In this document: piece by piece, positions 9,261 through 18,181 of the stretch
How positions within the stretch are numbered: position 1 is the first letter of the stretch
How the letters are laid out: every line of letters begins with the position of its first letter
Source of the DNA: Limnoglobus roseus
GTDB taxonomy: Bacteria > Planctomycetota > Planctomycetia > Gemmatales > Gemmataceae
Direction of reading: 5' to 3'
Assembly: GCF_008254045.1 (NCBI RefSeq)
Contig: NZ_CP042425.1
Coordinates: forward strand, 2,852,001-2,916,000
Length of the DNA: 64,000 bases
The notes under the pieces: generated by a model
What the model saw: the letters and a program-made list of their open reading frames with translations, nothing else
The model's database searches: none
Told to the model about the DNA's origin: nothing
Position numbers and translations under genes: made by a program

Positions 9261-10928
9261 TCATTCTGCCGGAAATACCACGCGGAACGTCGTCCCCTTC
9301 CGCACCTCGGACTCGATGCCCACGGTCGCGTGGTGGTGGTCCAGCACCATCGCCACGAAGGACAGCCCCAGGCCCATGCCGGCACTGTAGCCCTCGTAGA
9401 GCGCGTTGTCGCGCTTCGTCGTGTAGTGTGGCTGGAGGCACTTTTGCCGCGTCACCTCGGTCATGCCGATGCCGTTGTCGCGGACGTCCAGCACGATGCG
9501 GTCGGCCTCGCGGCGGACCGTCAGGTGAATCTCGCCCTTCCACCCGGCGGCGGCGAGCAACGCCTGCTTGCGGTCGGTCGCGTGGCGGGCCTCCTCGCGC
9601 AAGAAATTGCGCATCTCGAACGTAGCGTCGCGGGCGTTGAACAGCAGGTTCTCGATGGCTTGTTGCAGGTGCGACACGTCGCCGGTGATGACGACGGGTT
9701 CGGCCGGCACGTCGGCGGTGATCTTCAATTTCCACTTGTCGCGGCCCATGTCGGTCCACGTCTTCGCCGAATCGCCCACGAGGGCCGCGAGGTCCAACTT
9801 CGTCACCTCGGCGTTCGCCGGGTCGCGGCGGACCGTCTTCAAGATTTGTTGAAGGCGTTCCGTCACCGTGCCGAGCGTGGACTTCACCTCGTGCAGCATC
9901 CCCTCCTGATCGGGTGACAGGCCGTTGACCTCGATGCACCGCGAGAGCAGGTCGTTCGGCCGGACGAGGAGGTTCTTGATGTTGTGGGCGTAGCTGCCGG
10001 CCATGATGCCGATGCTCGCGTAGAGTTGCGACTTCATCTCCAGGGTCATCTTCTCGGCCTCGGCCGCGCGACGTTGCAGGTCGGACGTCTCGAGCTGCTT
10101 GCCGAGCAGTTGGGCATGGAGTTGCTGCTGAATCCGTGCGGCCTCGTCCTGCCGGCGCTGGGCCTGAAGGAGTTCGAGTTCCTGGTGTTCGATCTCGGCC
10201 ACGGTTGTCAGGCGGTCGAGCTCTCGGCGGTGCTCCCGCCGCAGGAACCGCGTGACGAACAAGATCGCCAGGGCCGTCGCCGTCAGCAGCAACATCCCGG
10301 CGATGAGTGACATTTGCTGCCGCTCTTGCTCGAGGCGTTCGAGCTTGTTGAAGGCGTGCAGGCGGTACTCGCAGCGGATGACGGCCCGGTCGTCGTTGAA
10401 CGGGCGGTACTCCAAGACGCGCAAGCTGTCGCGGCTTTGCCGGATCGGCTTCGGCACGGCCGATAGCCAGGTTAGCGCGTCCGGCTCGGGCTTCGGCGAA
10501 CCGGGCGGCGGGGCGAGGACGACTTCCAGCCGGTAGATTTCCGGGAACAGCGGCAGTTGGTTCACGTAAGCCCGCGTCGGCTCGACGAGTGACCGCATGT
10601 GTTCGAGCACTTCGGCCCGCTTCGTCTCCTGCCGCCGCGGGTCGCCGACGCCGGTGGGGTCGTCGGCACGGGCGTGGGCGTACTCCTTCACCAACTCCGG
10701 CAGCGTCTTGCGGAAGTTTCGCGACTCGTCGATCCACTCGCGGACGGCCGCCCGGTCGGACTCTTCCGACCAACTCGCCCGCTCGTGGAGCAGCCACGAG
10801 AGCCAGCCGACGAGGACGGCCCAAATGATCACGACCGGGGCGAGGCCGCCGACGTACTTCCACACGGCCCGGCGGGCGGGCAGGGCGATGGCCTGGAAGG
10901 TCGATTCCGACAGGGGGCGATGCGTCAC
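9261..10928 (-). CDS. Membrane-bound sensor histidine kinase
   Basis: 555 aa. I chose the GTG at 10926-10928, which overlaps the TGA of the upstream gene (GTGA), a sign of translational coupling. Transmembrane helices lie near residues 26-47 and 206-227 and enclose an exported sensor region of about 155 residues. A long coiled coil follows (230-300). The phospho-acceptor is probably His315 in SYAHNIKN, an atypical H-box. The ATPase part is intact: N-box ENLLFNARDA, G1 DNGIGM, the lid with HYTTK, and G2 GMGLGLS. No response regulator is adjacent. The coupled upstream gene encodes a likely periplasmic sensor partner. Confidence 0.85.
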   Translation of the reverse strand: MTHRPLSESTFQAIALPARRAVWKYVGGLAPVVIIWAVLVGWLSWLLHERASWSEESDRAAVREWIDESRNFRKTLPELVKEYAHARADDPTGVGDPRRQETKRAEVLEHMRSLVEPTRAYVNQLPLFPEIYRLEVVLAPPPGSPKPEPDALTWLSAVPKPIRQSRDSLRVLEYRPFNDDRAVIRCEYRLHAFNKLERLEQERQQMSLIAGMLLLTATALAILFVTRFLRREHRRELDRLTTVAEIEHQELELLQAQRRQDEAARIQQQLHAQLLGKQLETSDLQRRAAEAEKMTLEMKSQLYASIGIMAGSYAHNIKNLLVRPNDLLSRCIEVNGLSPDQEGMLHEVKSTLGTVTERLQQILKTVRRDPANAEVTKLDLAALVGDSAKTWTDMGRDKWKLKITADVPAEPVVITGDVSHLQQAIENLLFNARDATFEMRNFLREEARHATDRKQALLAAAGWKGEIHLTVRREADRIVLDVRDNGIGMTEVTRQKCLQPHYTTKRDNALYEGYSAGMGLGLSFVAMVLDHHHATVGIESEVRKGTTFRVVFPAE

Positions 10929-12505
10929 GGCGTGCCACTCCCGGTTTCCACCCGCGAGGTGCGGTTCAGCGGTCGCGTGCCGACGAGCTGCCAGCCGCGC
11001 CGCTGACTCCGCCGCCACACTTCGAAGGCCGCTTCCGGCAGGCCGGCTTCGTCCTCGTCCTCGAACTTCGGCCGCACCAAGCAGACGTACTCGCCCCGGC
11101 CGCCGAACCGATTGCCGGTGTCGTCGAAGACAGCGGGTTGAAGTTTCCGCAGCCGTGCGGCCAACTCGTCGCCGCTCGCCACAATGGGTTCGGTCGCCGC
11201 CTCGCCGAAGGCGGCCCGGATCAGCGTCCGCACCATCTCGGAGGCATGGAGCACGTCCTCAGTGCTGTTCGGCGGGTCGAGGCGGAAGCCGCCCTCGACA
11301 GTCGGTCCGTCGTCCCACCCGATCGGGTTGCTGTGCGAGAAGAGGATCATCGGCACCGGCAACGAGCGGACCGGCCACGCGAATTCGCCGTCGCGGAGGA
11401 TCGTGTTGACGCCCATGCCGTCGCCGTTGATCGCGACGATCTTACGGCCCAGTCCCGGCGAGGCCCCGCAGAGCGTCCGCAGCATCCGCCGGGCGGGGGC
11501 GGCCACCGTCGGCATGACGAGCAGCGACCGCTGCGGCGGCAGTTTGTGCAGTTCCTTCAGCATCGCGTCGGCCACCTCTTCCTCGCGGCGGTTCGGGTTG
11601 TAGTACCCGCCGACGCTGAACGGCACCTGCCACCCGGAGAGCGTGGGCGTCGGCTTCGGGCCGGTCGGCGAGTAGAGGATTTCGCGGAACTGACTGATGA
11701 GGTCGGCCGAGTACGGGTCGTCGTCCCAGTCCACGTAGAAGACCGTCGGCTTGATCGGCGCTTGCGTCGCGGCCAACAGCCCCGACCCGGCGGCGAGCAG
11801 CGCGTCTTCGGCGAGCAACCGCGGGCGGAGGTTCGGCGACTGCCAGAGGAAGTCGAGCATCGCCTCGGCCATCTGCTTGTTGTTGAAGCAGAAGCGGTAG
11901 GTGCGGCCCTCGTAGATGCGGAGCAGGTCGGTCGTCTGGCCGCCGGCCTCATCGGGGTTGTCCGACTCTTCGACGCCGGTGTGGACCTTCTCGGCACTCG
12001 CGTTGGTGATGAAGAACAGTGGTCGTTGGCCGAGCCAGTCGAGTTGGTGAGCGAGGGCGAGGGCCATGTCGCGGGCGCGGTCGCTGCTGCCGCCGCCGAA
12101 GATCGCGAGGGGGGCCGGGCTTCGCTGCGCGAGCAACCGGCACCAGTAGGCCGGCGAGTGTTCGCCGCTGAGCTTGTACCAGCGAATGCGGAGCGCGTGC
12201 GGCCGGTCGGCCAACCGCAGGACGACTTCCGGCACGGTCGCCGTCTGGTCGAGGAATGCGGCCGAGTCGTCCACGGTCAGGCCGGGGACCGCCCCGGCGG
12301 TCCGGCGAATGCCGGCGATGAACCGCTCCCAACTCGACCCGCTCGTGGTCGTGTTGAACCACGCGACCTCTTGATCGCCCTCAGGCACCGACCGCGGCGA
12401 GGCGTACTCGGTTGGCGCGAGGCCGGGGATGCGCACGCCGTAGACGATGAGCGCGAGCGGCGAACAGATGGCCACGATCAACAGCGGCCAGCGGAGTCGT
12501 TTCAT
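10925..12505 (-). CDS. Membrane-anchored exported protein coupled to the histidine kinase
   Basis: 526 aa, unrecognised family. An N-terminal hydrophobic helix (LLIVAICSPLALIVYGV) would anchor or export it. The body looks like an alpha/beta two-lobed fold: repeated strand-helix stretches (LAIFGGGSSDRARDMALALA, PTVFYVDWDDDPYSADL, RSLLVMPTVAAPARRML) recall periplasmic substrate-binding proteins, but no signature settles this. The gene shares a GTGA overlap with the kinase, so the two are co-translated. A role as extracytoplasmic ligand sensor for that kinase is inference. The start is ATG at 12503-12505. Confidence 0.6.
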   Translation of the reverse strand: MKRLRWPLLIVAICSPLALIVYGVRIPGLAPTEYASPRSVPEGDQEVAWFNTTTSGSSWERFIAGIRRTAGAVPGLTVDDSAAFLDQTATVPEVVLRLADRPHALRIRWYKLSGEHSPAYWCRLLAQRSPAPLAIFGGGSSDRARDMALALAHQLDWLGQRPLFFITNASAEKVHTGVEESDNPDEAGGQTTDLLRIYEGRTYRFCFNNKQMAEAMLDFLWQSPNLRPRLLAEDALLAAGSGLLAATQAPIKPTVFYVDWDDDPYSADLISQFREILYSPTGPKPTPTLSGWQVPFSVGGYYNPNRREEEVADAMLKELHKLPPQRSLLVMPTVAAPARRMLRTLCGASPGLGRKIVAINGDGMGVNTILRDGEFAWPVRSLPVPMILFSHSNPIGWDDGPTVEGGFRLDPPNSTEDVLHASEMVRTLIRAAFGEAATEPIVASGDELAARLRKLQPAVFDDTGNRFGGRGEYVCLVRPKFEDEDEAGLPEAAFEVWRRSQRRGWQLVGTRPLNRTSRVETGSGTP

Positions 12506-12520
12506 GGAGACGTTTTAGTA

Positions 12521-12595
12521 GGCGAGCGGAGCGGCGTAAGCCGCCGGGTGAATGGCAACGATATTCACCCGGCGGCTTACGCCGCTCCGCTCGCC
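12521..12595. repeat. Perfect 33-bp inverted repeat, 9-nt loop
   Basis: Arms 12521-12553 and 12563-12595 are exact reverse complements around GGCAACGAT. A TTTT run precedes the left arm and AAAA follows the right, so it can work as a terminator in both directions. It sits between the MBOAT stop (12606) and the start of the kinase-coupled gene (12505), both minus strand. The arm (GGCGAGCGGAGCGGCGTAAG...) resembles repeats I recall from Gemmata-type genomes; that link is from memory. Confidence 0.92.
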
Positions 12596-12605
12596 AAAAT
12601 CGAAC

Positions 12606-14006
12606 TCAAAATTGAATGTACAGGAACGTCTTCCCCACGCCGGGGCTGAACACCACCACCGCGGCCAGGCTGACCGCCGCGTTCGCCACCCGCAACGGTT
12701 CCCAATCGGCCTTCAGCGCCGGCAGCCGTTCGCAGAGTAACTCCCACCCGTGGCCGGCCATTCCCAGCAGCACAAGCAACGGCACAACGGCCGGCACGCC
12801 GCGAACGCCGTCCGTCACGCCGCAGATCGCCGCGAGCATCGTGCCACCGTCGGCCCAGGTCGTCATGCGAATGAGGATCAGCCCGAGCAGCAGTTGCGCG
12901 AAGGTCGCCGTCCACGCCAGCATCCGCCACGCCGCCGAACTTCGCAGCCGTCCCGGTGATCCCATCGCCCGGTGGACGGACATCAGCACGCCGTTGTAGA
13001 CGCCGTAGACCAGCCACGCCCACGTCGCCCCGTGCCAGAGGCCGCAGAGGACGAAGATCGCCATGAGGTTGAAGTAGGTTCGCCCGGTGCTGCCGCGACT
13101 TCCGCCGAGTGGGAAGTAGAGGTAGTCGCGCAGCCACGTCGAGAGCGACAGGTGCCACCGCCGCCAGAAGTCGGTGATGCTCGTCGCCAGGTACGGCAGG
13201 TGGAAGTTCGCGGGGAGTTCGAAGCCGAACCACTTCGCGGTGCCGAGGGCGATGTCGGTGTAGCCGGAGAAGTCGCAGTAGATTTGCACCGCCCACGCCA
13301 GCACTGCCCATCGGCACGCCACCGGCGAAAACGCGGCGGGATCGTTGAAGACAGCCGAGACGAACAGTTGGTCGAGTTGGTCCGCGATCACCAACTTCTT
13401 GAACAGCCCGCGGGCGAACAGGAATATGCCATCGCGGATTTGCTCGGCACTTGGCACCGGCGGCGTGACCATTTGTGGCAGGAACTCGACGGCCCGCACG
13501 ATCGGCCCGGCCGCCATCTGCGGGAAGAACGCCACGAAGAGGGCGTAATCGCGGAGGTTCGTCACCGCCCGAATTTGCCGGCGGTACACGTCCACGGTGT
13601 AGCTGATGCCCTGGAACGTGTGGAAGCTAATGCCGAGCGGCAGCAGGATGTCCCACGCCCGTGGGGGAACGTCGCCGCCGAAGAGAGTCACGAGGGCCGA
13701 GCCGCTGTCCCAGACGAACGCGGTGTACTTGAACGCGAACAGCAGGCCGAGGTTCGACACCACGCTGACGACCAGCCACCGCTTCCGCCGGCGTTCATCC
13801 GTCTCGGCGTCGATCTTCTTCGCGACGACGAAATCGACGACCGTGAGCAGCAGCAGCACCCAGAGGTAATACGGGCTGCAAATCGCGTAGAAGGCCCAAC
13901 TCGCGGCGAGCAGGAACGTGTACTTCGCCGGCCGCCCGCGGAGCAGGTGGTAGCCGAGCAGAACGACGATCAGGAACAGGAAGAAAACTTTGCTACCCAC
14001 GCTCAC
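12606..14006 (-). CDS. MBOAT O-acyltransferase (AlgI-like)
   Basis: 466 aa from GTG at 14004-14006, which overlaps the upstream stop as GTGA. It is a polytopic membrane protein of the MBOAT family. Signatures include SFHTFQGISYTVDVYR, FFPQMAAGPIVRA, FWRRWHLSLSTWLRDY, YFPLGG, and the catalytic-type His in CGLWHGATWAWLVYG. AlgI/DltB-like members move acyl groups, usually acetyl, across the membrane to exported polysaccharides. The coupled upstream gene encodes an SGNH-type partner, as in alginate and cell-wall O-acetylation systems. The acceptor polymer is unknown; the exopolysaccharide locus at 48-64 kb is a possible but unproven customer. Confidence 0.87.
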   Translation of the reverse strand: MSVGSKVFFLFLIVVLLGYHLLRGRPAKYTFLLAASWAFYAICSPYYLWVLLLLTVVDFVVAKKIDAETDERRRKRWLVVSVVSNLGLLFAFKYTAFVWDSGSALVTLFGGDVPPRAWDILLPLGISFHTFQGISYTVDVYRRQIRAVTNLRDYALFVAFFPQMAAGPIVRAVEFLPQMVTPPVPSAEQIRDGIFLFARGLFKKLVIADQLDQLFVSAVFNDPAAFSPVACRWAVLAWAVQIYCDFSGYTDIALGTAKWFGFELPANFHLPYLATSITDFWRRWHLSLSTWLRDYLYFPLGGSRGSTGRTYFNLMAIFVLCGLWHGATWAWLVYGVYNGVLMSVHRAMGSPGRLRSSAAWRMLAWTATFAQLLLGLILIRMTTWADGGTMLAAICGVTDGVRGVPAVVPLLVLLGMAGHGWELLCERLPALKADWEPLRVANAAVSLAAVVVFSPGVGKTFLYIQF

Positions 14007-15088
14007 GGCCGGTCTCCTCCAGCCTGTGCCCGCACGCGGTTGTCGTCGAGCGTCGCCGGGCGGCCGATTTCGTCGAGCTTCGCCTTCAGCCACCGGGACA
14101 GCACCGTCGCCCCGACGCCGTTGAGGTGGATCGTGTCGGCAAAGCCGGCGTCGGTGATGCCGACGATGTCGCGGTGGGCACGGATCACGAGCAGGCCGTG
14201 GGCCGCTTCCTCCTCCGCGAGCAACTTCCGATACTCCGCGAACGCTTCCGGGTATTGCTTCTCCAGATCCTCCGTCACCGGCATGTCCACCAGCACCAGC
14301 GACACCGCGTTGTCACCCGCCCAGCAGATGAGCTTGTGCAAGTACGTGCGGTGCGAACCGGTCTTGTACTTGTTGAGAAACGCGAACGGGGGCAGCGTGC
14401 CGTTCGTCGCCTTGACGTGGTCGTACCGTTGCTCGACGAAACCGGCCGCTGGGGCGTAGCCGTCCTCGCCTCGTAGGGCGTCGGAATACCGGCGGAGTTC
14501 CTTCGCCTCGCGGGCCGATTCCGTGGATTCATCGAACTGAAGGGCCGCCCACATGCGGATGCCGTGACGGTATTGCCAGAGCGACGACACCCGCGACGCG
14601 CGGGCCAGGGCGTACTGCCGCAGCACCCACGCGCGAGAATCGGGCCGCGTCTTCGCCCACTCCACGGCGTCGCCGAACGTCATCAGCGAGGCCGGGCCGT
14701 GCGGTTCGTGGCGGCTGTCGTTCAAGTCGCTCGCGGTGATGCCGTAAACGAGCAACCGCGGCGGCGGTTGGCAGGCGGCCTTCACCGCGTGGAAGAATTC
14801 CGAGGTCGTGCCGCCCGGCAGGCCGAGGGCGTAGGCCGACGCCAGGGGTTCGCCCTGCCAGTTCGCCCCGACGATTTCGCGCGGGACGATCCCTTCGCTG
14901 ACGACCGAACCGCCGACGAAGACCGCGTCCGGCCGGCGCTGCCGGCACGTCTCGACGCGCGCGGCGTAGTCGTCCGGCGAGTGCCGGTCCCAGGTGCGGG
15001 CCGTCGCGAGAACGGCAAGATCGAGGGCGACGAGCGCGAACAGGACCAGCAGAGGCCCCCGCAGGCGGCGCAACAGATTCGAGAGCAT
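14003..15088 (-). CDS. SGNH/AlgX-like membrane-anchored O-acetylation partner
   Basis: 361 aa from ATG at 15086-15088, preceded by GGAAGG seven bases upstream. The frame stays open further upstream but there crosses an inverted repeat. An N-terminal helix (LLVLFALVALDLAVLATA) anchors it outside. The core matches an SGNH-hydrolase-like fold: a block-I-type AVFVGGSVVSEG with a Gly-Gly-Ser turn, and a late Asp-x-x-His (ADTIHLNGVGA) with plausible catalytic Asp and His. Proteins of this kind accept acyl groups from an MBOAT partner and pass them to the polymer. Its stop overlaps the MBOAT start. Confidence 0.7.
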   Translation of the reverse strand: MLSNLLRRLRGPLLVLFALVALDLAVLATARTWDRHSPDDYAARVETCRQRRPDAVFVGGSVVSEGIVPREIVGANWQGEPLASAYALGLPGGTTSEFFHAVKAACQPPPRLLVYGITASDLNDSRHEPHGPASLMTFGDAVEWAKTRPDSRAWVLRQYALARASRVSSLWQYRHGIRMWAALQFDESTESAREAKELRRYSDALRGEDGYAPAAGFVEQRYDHVKATNGTLPPFAFLNKYKTGSHRTYLHKLICWAGDNAVSLVLVDMPVTEDLEKQYPEAFAEYRKLLAEEEAAHGLLVIRAHRDIVGITDAGFADTIHLNGVGATVLSRWLKAKLDEIGRPATLDDNRVRAQAGGDRP

Positions 15089-15174
15089 CGCGAACCTTCC
15101 GTGGCGGTCGATGCGGACTTCGGGCGACAGAATAAGCCGATTCGCGACTGCGGCGGAAGGGCAATCCGAAGATG

Positions 15175-15261
15175 AAGGGGTGAGCGGGTGAAGAGGTGAA
15201 GGGGTGAGAAGACCGGGTTCTTGCCGTTTCACCCGTTCACCTCTTCACCCGCTCTCCCCTT
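15175..15261. repeat. 35-bp imperfect inverted repeat of GGTGAA-rich sequence
   Basis: Arms 15175-15209 and 15227-15261 pair with about three mismatches around a 17-nt loop. The arms are built from short purine-rich units (GGGTGAAGAGGTGAAGGGG). It lies in the divergent region between the SGNH gene (minus, starts 15088) and the secreted-protein gene (plus, starts 15389). Confidence 0.8.
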
Positions 15262-15388
15262 GAGTGCCTTTGGGAAGGGCCGTAACGGTTTTTCCGCCCC
15301 GCCCTTGCTTCCGCCCGCGGCCGGGGTAAAAAACCTGTCTTTCCCAGGACCGCCGGACGGCCGGCTGACAGAACGTGGAGATCGACGC

Positions 15389-16510
15389 GTGATCCGATAT
15401 CGACTGTGGGCCGCTGCTCTGCTCGCGACGGGCACGACTTACCTCGCCGTCCAGACGCCCGCCCCGGCCCAGGAAAAGAAGGCCGAAACGCCGGCCGTGC
15501 CGGCACCGGCAGCCCCCACGCCTGCGGCTCCGACGCCCGCCGCTCCGGCACCCGCACCGGCGGCTCCGGCCACGCCGGCCGTGAACGCCGCCCGGTTCGA
15601 GACGAAGTTCGAGAAGGATAAGGCGTTCTACCAGGAAATTGAAACGGTCGTCCTGCAGACGATCAAGGTGCAGAACAACGCCGACCTGCAACAGCGGCAA
15701 TCGCAGACGTTCTACTTCAAGTGGCTGCCGACGAACTTCGCCAACGACAAGTGGACCGTCAAACAGACCATCGAAGGCGCGAAGATGTCGATCGACATCG
15801 CCGGCAACAAGGTCGAGTACGACTCGACGAACACCGCCGCCGGCGGCGCGGCCGGCAACCCCGGCCTCGCCGACTTCTTCTCGAAGCTCGTCGGCACCGA
15901 GTTCACGATCACCTACAGTAAGGGTATGGTCGTCGAGAAGGTCGAGGGCAAGGACGACTTCATCAAGAAGCTCGGCGGCGTCAACCCGCAGATGGAAGCG
16001 CTCTTCAAGAAGATGCTCACCGACGAAGCCCTCAAGCAAATGACCGACCCGTCCTTCGGCCTGACCGCCGACAAGGACATCGCGGTCGGCGGCAAGTGGG
16101 ACAAGAAGTCGAGCATCAGCGTCGGCCCGATCGGCTCCTATGACACGGTGACGACGTACACCTACACCGGCAAGAACACGGCCGGCGCGAACGCCGCGGA
16201 CAAGGAACTCGAGAAGGTCGACGTGGCCACCACGATGACCTACAAGGCCCCGGCCGCCGACCAGAGCGAAGGCTTGTTCTTCAAGATCAAGGGCGGCGAA
16301 CTGAAGACCGAGCCGTACAAGGCCGGTGAGAAGGTGAACGACGTGCTGTACAACGCGAAGACCGGCCGGGTGGAGCGGTCCACGCAGGCGGTCAAGCTCG
16401 TCGGCAAGTTGAACGTCACGATGGGCGGCGTGGACACGACCATCGACCTGTTCCTCGAACAGACGACGACCGCGAAGACCGGCGACACGAGCTTCATCCC
16501 GAAGAAGTAA
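15389..16510 (+). CDS. Secreted Ala/Pro-linker protein, DUF6263-like
   Basis: 373 aa from GTG at 15389, eight bases after GTGGAG; an earlier in-frame TTG would place the inverted repeat inside the gene. The signal peptide is IRYRLWAAALLATGTTYLAV with cleavage near APAQ. An Ala/Pro repeat linker follows (about residues 28-62), then a beta-rich domain of about 300 residues containing FYFKWLPTNF, KVEYDSTN and GGKWDKKSSI. The pattern fits the DUF6263 group of exported proteins, whose function is unknown. It ends at a good terminator. Confidence 0.65.
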   Translation: MIRYRLWAAALLATGTTYLAVQTPAPAQEKKAETPAVPAPAAPTPAAPTPAAPAPAPAAPATPAVNAARFETKFEKDKAFYQEIETVVLQTIKVQNNADLQQRQSQTFYFKWLPTNFANDKWTVKQTIEGAKMSIDIAGNKVEYDSTNTAAGGAAGNPGLADFFSKLVGTEFTITYSKGMVVEKVEGKDDFIKKLGGVNPQMEALFKKMLTDEALKQMTDPSFGLTADKDIAVGGKWDKKSSISVGPIGSYDTVTTYTYTGKNTAGANAADKELEKVDVATTMTYKAPAADQSEGLFFKIKGGELKTEPYKAGEKVNDVLYNAKTGRVERSTQAVKLVGKLNVTMGGVDTTIDLFLEQTTTAKTGDTSFIPKK

Positions 16511-16532
16511 ACGCCACAAGCGAAGTGCAATC

Positions 16533-16560
16533 ACCGGCGGGACGAACCCGCCGGTTTTCG
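16533..16560 (+). terminator. Rho-independent terminator after the DUF6263-like gene
   Basis: A 9-bp stem (16533-16541 with 16547-16555), loop ACGAA, followed by TTTCG. It sits 22 bases after the stop codon and just before the ribosome binding site of the next gene. Confidence 0.7.
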
Positions 16561-16575
16561 TTTCGGGAGGAGCAC

Positions 16576-17442
16576 ATGAAGACTCTCGTCCTCGGCTCGG
16601 CCGGGCAACTCGGCCGCGATCTCGTCCCGCTCCTACCGGGAGAAGTTGTTCCGCTCACGCGGGCGGATGCCGACTTCGCGAAGCCGGGCAGCCTTGCGGC
16701 GGTCGTGAAACAGCACGCTCCCGACGCGGTCGTGAACTGCGCCGCTTACAATCTCGTGGACAAGGCCGAGGTGGAACCGGACGTGGCCTTCGCCGTGAAT
16801 GCGTGGGGCGTGCGGGAACTCGCCGCCGCTTGCTGCGATGCGAACGCGAAGCTCGTCCACGTCAGCACCGACTACGTCTTCGGCCTCGACGCTTCCCGCG
16901 ACAAGCCGTTCACGGAAGACGACGCCCCCGGCCCCGTCAGTGTCTACGGCCTCAGCAAGCTCGCTGGCGAGTACGTGGTTCGCGCGACCGCACCGAAGCA
17001 CATTGTGGTTCGCACCTGCGGTCTCTACGGCGTGTGGGGCAGTGGCGGCAAGGGCGGCAACTTCGTTGAGACGATGCTCCGCGTCGCTGGTCAGGGGAAG
17101 CCGTTGCGGGTCGTGAACGATCAGTTCTGCACGCCGAGTTACACGAAGGACGTGGCCGCGATGATCGCCGGGCTGATGGCCGCCGACGCCCACGGCCTGT
17201 TCCACGCGACGAACGCCGGTTCTTGCACCTGGTACGAGTTGGCCGCGGAAATCTTCCGGCAGGCAGGCGTGACCGCCGACCTCTCGACGATTCGCACGGC
17301 TGAGCGCAACGACCCGGCGAAGCGACCGCCGTACAGCGTACTCTCAACGGCGAAGCTCGCGGCCGTCGGTGTGCCGGCCCCGCGGTCGTGGCAGGAAGCG
17401 CTCGCCGCGTACTTGAGCGAGCGAAAGAACCGGCAGGTCTAG
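16576..17442 (+). CDS. rfbD: dTDP-4-dehydrorhamnose reductase-like protein
   Basis: 288 aa, close to the family's usual length. The start ATG follows a strong GGGAGGAG site. It is an extended short-chain reductase: the Rossmann loop is GSAGQLGRDL (7-16), with substrate motifs NCAAYNLVDKAE and STDYVF, and the catalytic pair Tyr124 and Lys128 in YGLSKLAGE. RfbD reduces dTDP-4-dehydro-L-rhamnose to dTDP-L-rhamnose with NADPH, supplying a sugar for surface polysaccharides. The other rhamnose genes (rfbA, rfbB, rfbC) are not in the window, so the exact substrate is inferred from the family. Confidence 0.82.
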   Translation: MKTLVLGSAGQLGRDLVPLLPGEVVPLTRADADFAKPGSLAAVVKQHAPDAVVNCAAYNLVDKAEVEPDVAFAVNAWGVRELAAACCDANAKLVHVSTDYVFGLDASRDKPFTEDDAPGPVSVYGLSKLAGEYVVRATAPKHIVVRTCGLYGVWGSGGKGGNFVETMLRVAGQGKPLRVVNDQFCTPSYTKDVAAMIAGLMAADAHGLFHATNAGSCTWYELAAEIFRQAGVTADLSTIRTAERNDPAKRPPYSVLSTAKLAAVGVPAPRSWQEALAAYLSERKNRQV

Positions 17443-17552
17443 CCGCTACTGAGCTACTCTTCTTGTTCCCGTCGCGTTACAAACTCTCCCAATCTTCGGG
17501 GACCAACCTTCGGCACGGTGCCTTCGCGTTTGCCCCGACGTGGAGAGTGTCA

Positions 17553-18065
17553 ATGAAGTTGCTGCAATCCGTCTGCCTGCTCGCCCTTGTCATGACCCCG
17601 GCCGCCCGCGCTCAGGAAGGGCCGAAGCCCGGCCCCGAACACGAGATGCTGAAGAAGCTGGAGGGGAACTGGGACGCGACCATGAAGTTCGGCGGGGCCG
17701 AGTCGAAGGGGACGATGGCGTACAAGATGGAAGTCGGCGGCCTGTGGCTGGTCGGCACCTTCAACGGCGATTTCGCCGGCAGCAAGTTTGCCGGCAAGGG
17801 CCTCGACACCTACGACGCGGGCAAGAAGAAGTTTGTCAGCATCTGGGTGGACAGCATGTCCGCGTCGGCCCTGAACATGGAAGGCACCTACGACAAGGAC
17901 AAGAAGACCCTCACGATGACCGGCCAAGGCTTGGGCATGGACGGCCCCGCCACGAAGTTTAAGAGCGTCTCCGAAATGAAGGACGACGACAACATCCTCT
18001 TCAGCATGTACATGGGCGACACGAAGGAGCCGAGCTTCACGATCACCTACAAGCGGAAGAAGTAA
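17553..18065 (+). CDS. Secreted DUF1579 family protein
   Basis: 170 aa. ATG at 17553 follows GGAGAG. It has a clear signal peptide (MKLLQSVCLLALVMTPAARA, cleavage before QEGP). The mature domain begins PGPEHEMLKKLEGNWDATMK and continues with strands such as GGLWLVGTFNGDFAG and FTITYKRKK at the end. This is the DUF1579 pattern, a lipocalin-like beta-barrel fold common in planctomycetes and of unknown function. It is followed by a strong terminator, so it is probably a single-gene unit. Confidence 0.75.
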   Translation: MKLLQSVCLLALVMTPAARAQEGPKPGPEHEMLKKLEGNWDATMKFGGAESKGTMAYKMEVGGLWLVGTFNGDFAGSKFAGKGLDTYDAGKKKFVSIWVDSMSASALNMEGTYDKDKKTLTMTGQGLGMDGPATKFKSVSEMKDDDNILFSMYMGDTKEPSFTITYKRKK

Positions 18066-18087
18066 CGGGCCGCCCGTTACCGCTGCC

Positions 18088-18124
18088 GACCCGGGAACGC
18101 CGTTCCCGGGTCGTTTCGTTTCGT
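18088..18124 (+). terminator. Rho-independent terminator before the feo operon
   Basis: A perfect 11-bp stem (18088-18098 with 18102-18112), a 3-nt loop, then GTTTCGTTTCGTC. It separates the DUF1579 gene from the feo promoter. Confidence 0.75.
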
Positions 18125-18150
18125 CATCTTCGAAAAGTATCCCAGGCCGC

Positions 18151-18178
18151 TTGACACACTCGCGTGCCTGCCGATAAT
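18151..18178 (+). promoter_or_regulatory. Sigma-70-type promoter of the feo operon
   Basis: The -35 box is TTGACA (18151-18156) and the -10 box GATAAT (18173-18178), with a 16-bp spacer. It lies 36 bp before the first feoA start. This is one of the best consensus matches in the window. Confidence 0.6.
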
Positions 18179-18181
18179 GGC

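Noticed and set aside
7126..10938. One very long minus-strand reading frame covering the helicase and the kinase
   Set aside because: Only the helicase part reads as a real protein. The rest is Arg/Pro-rich shadow coding opposite in phase to the histidine kinase, which has clear motifs.
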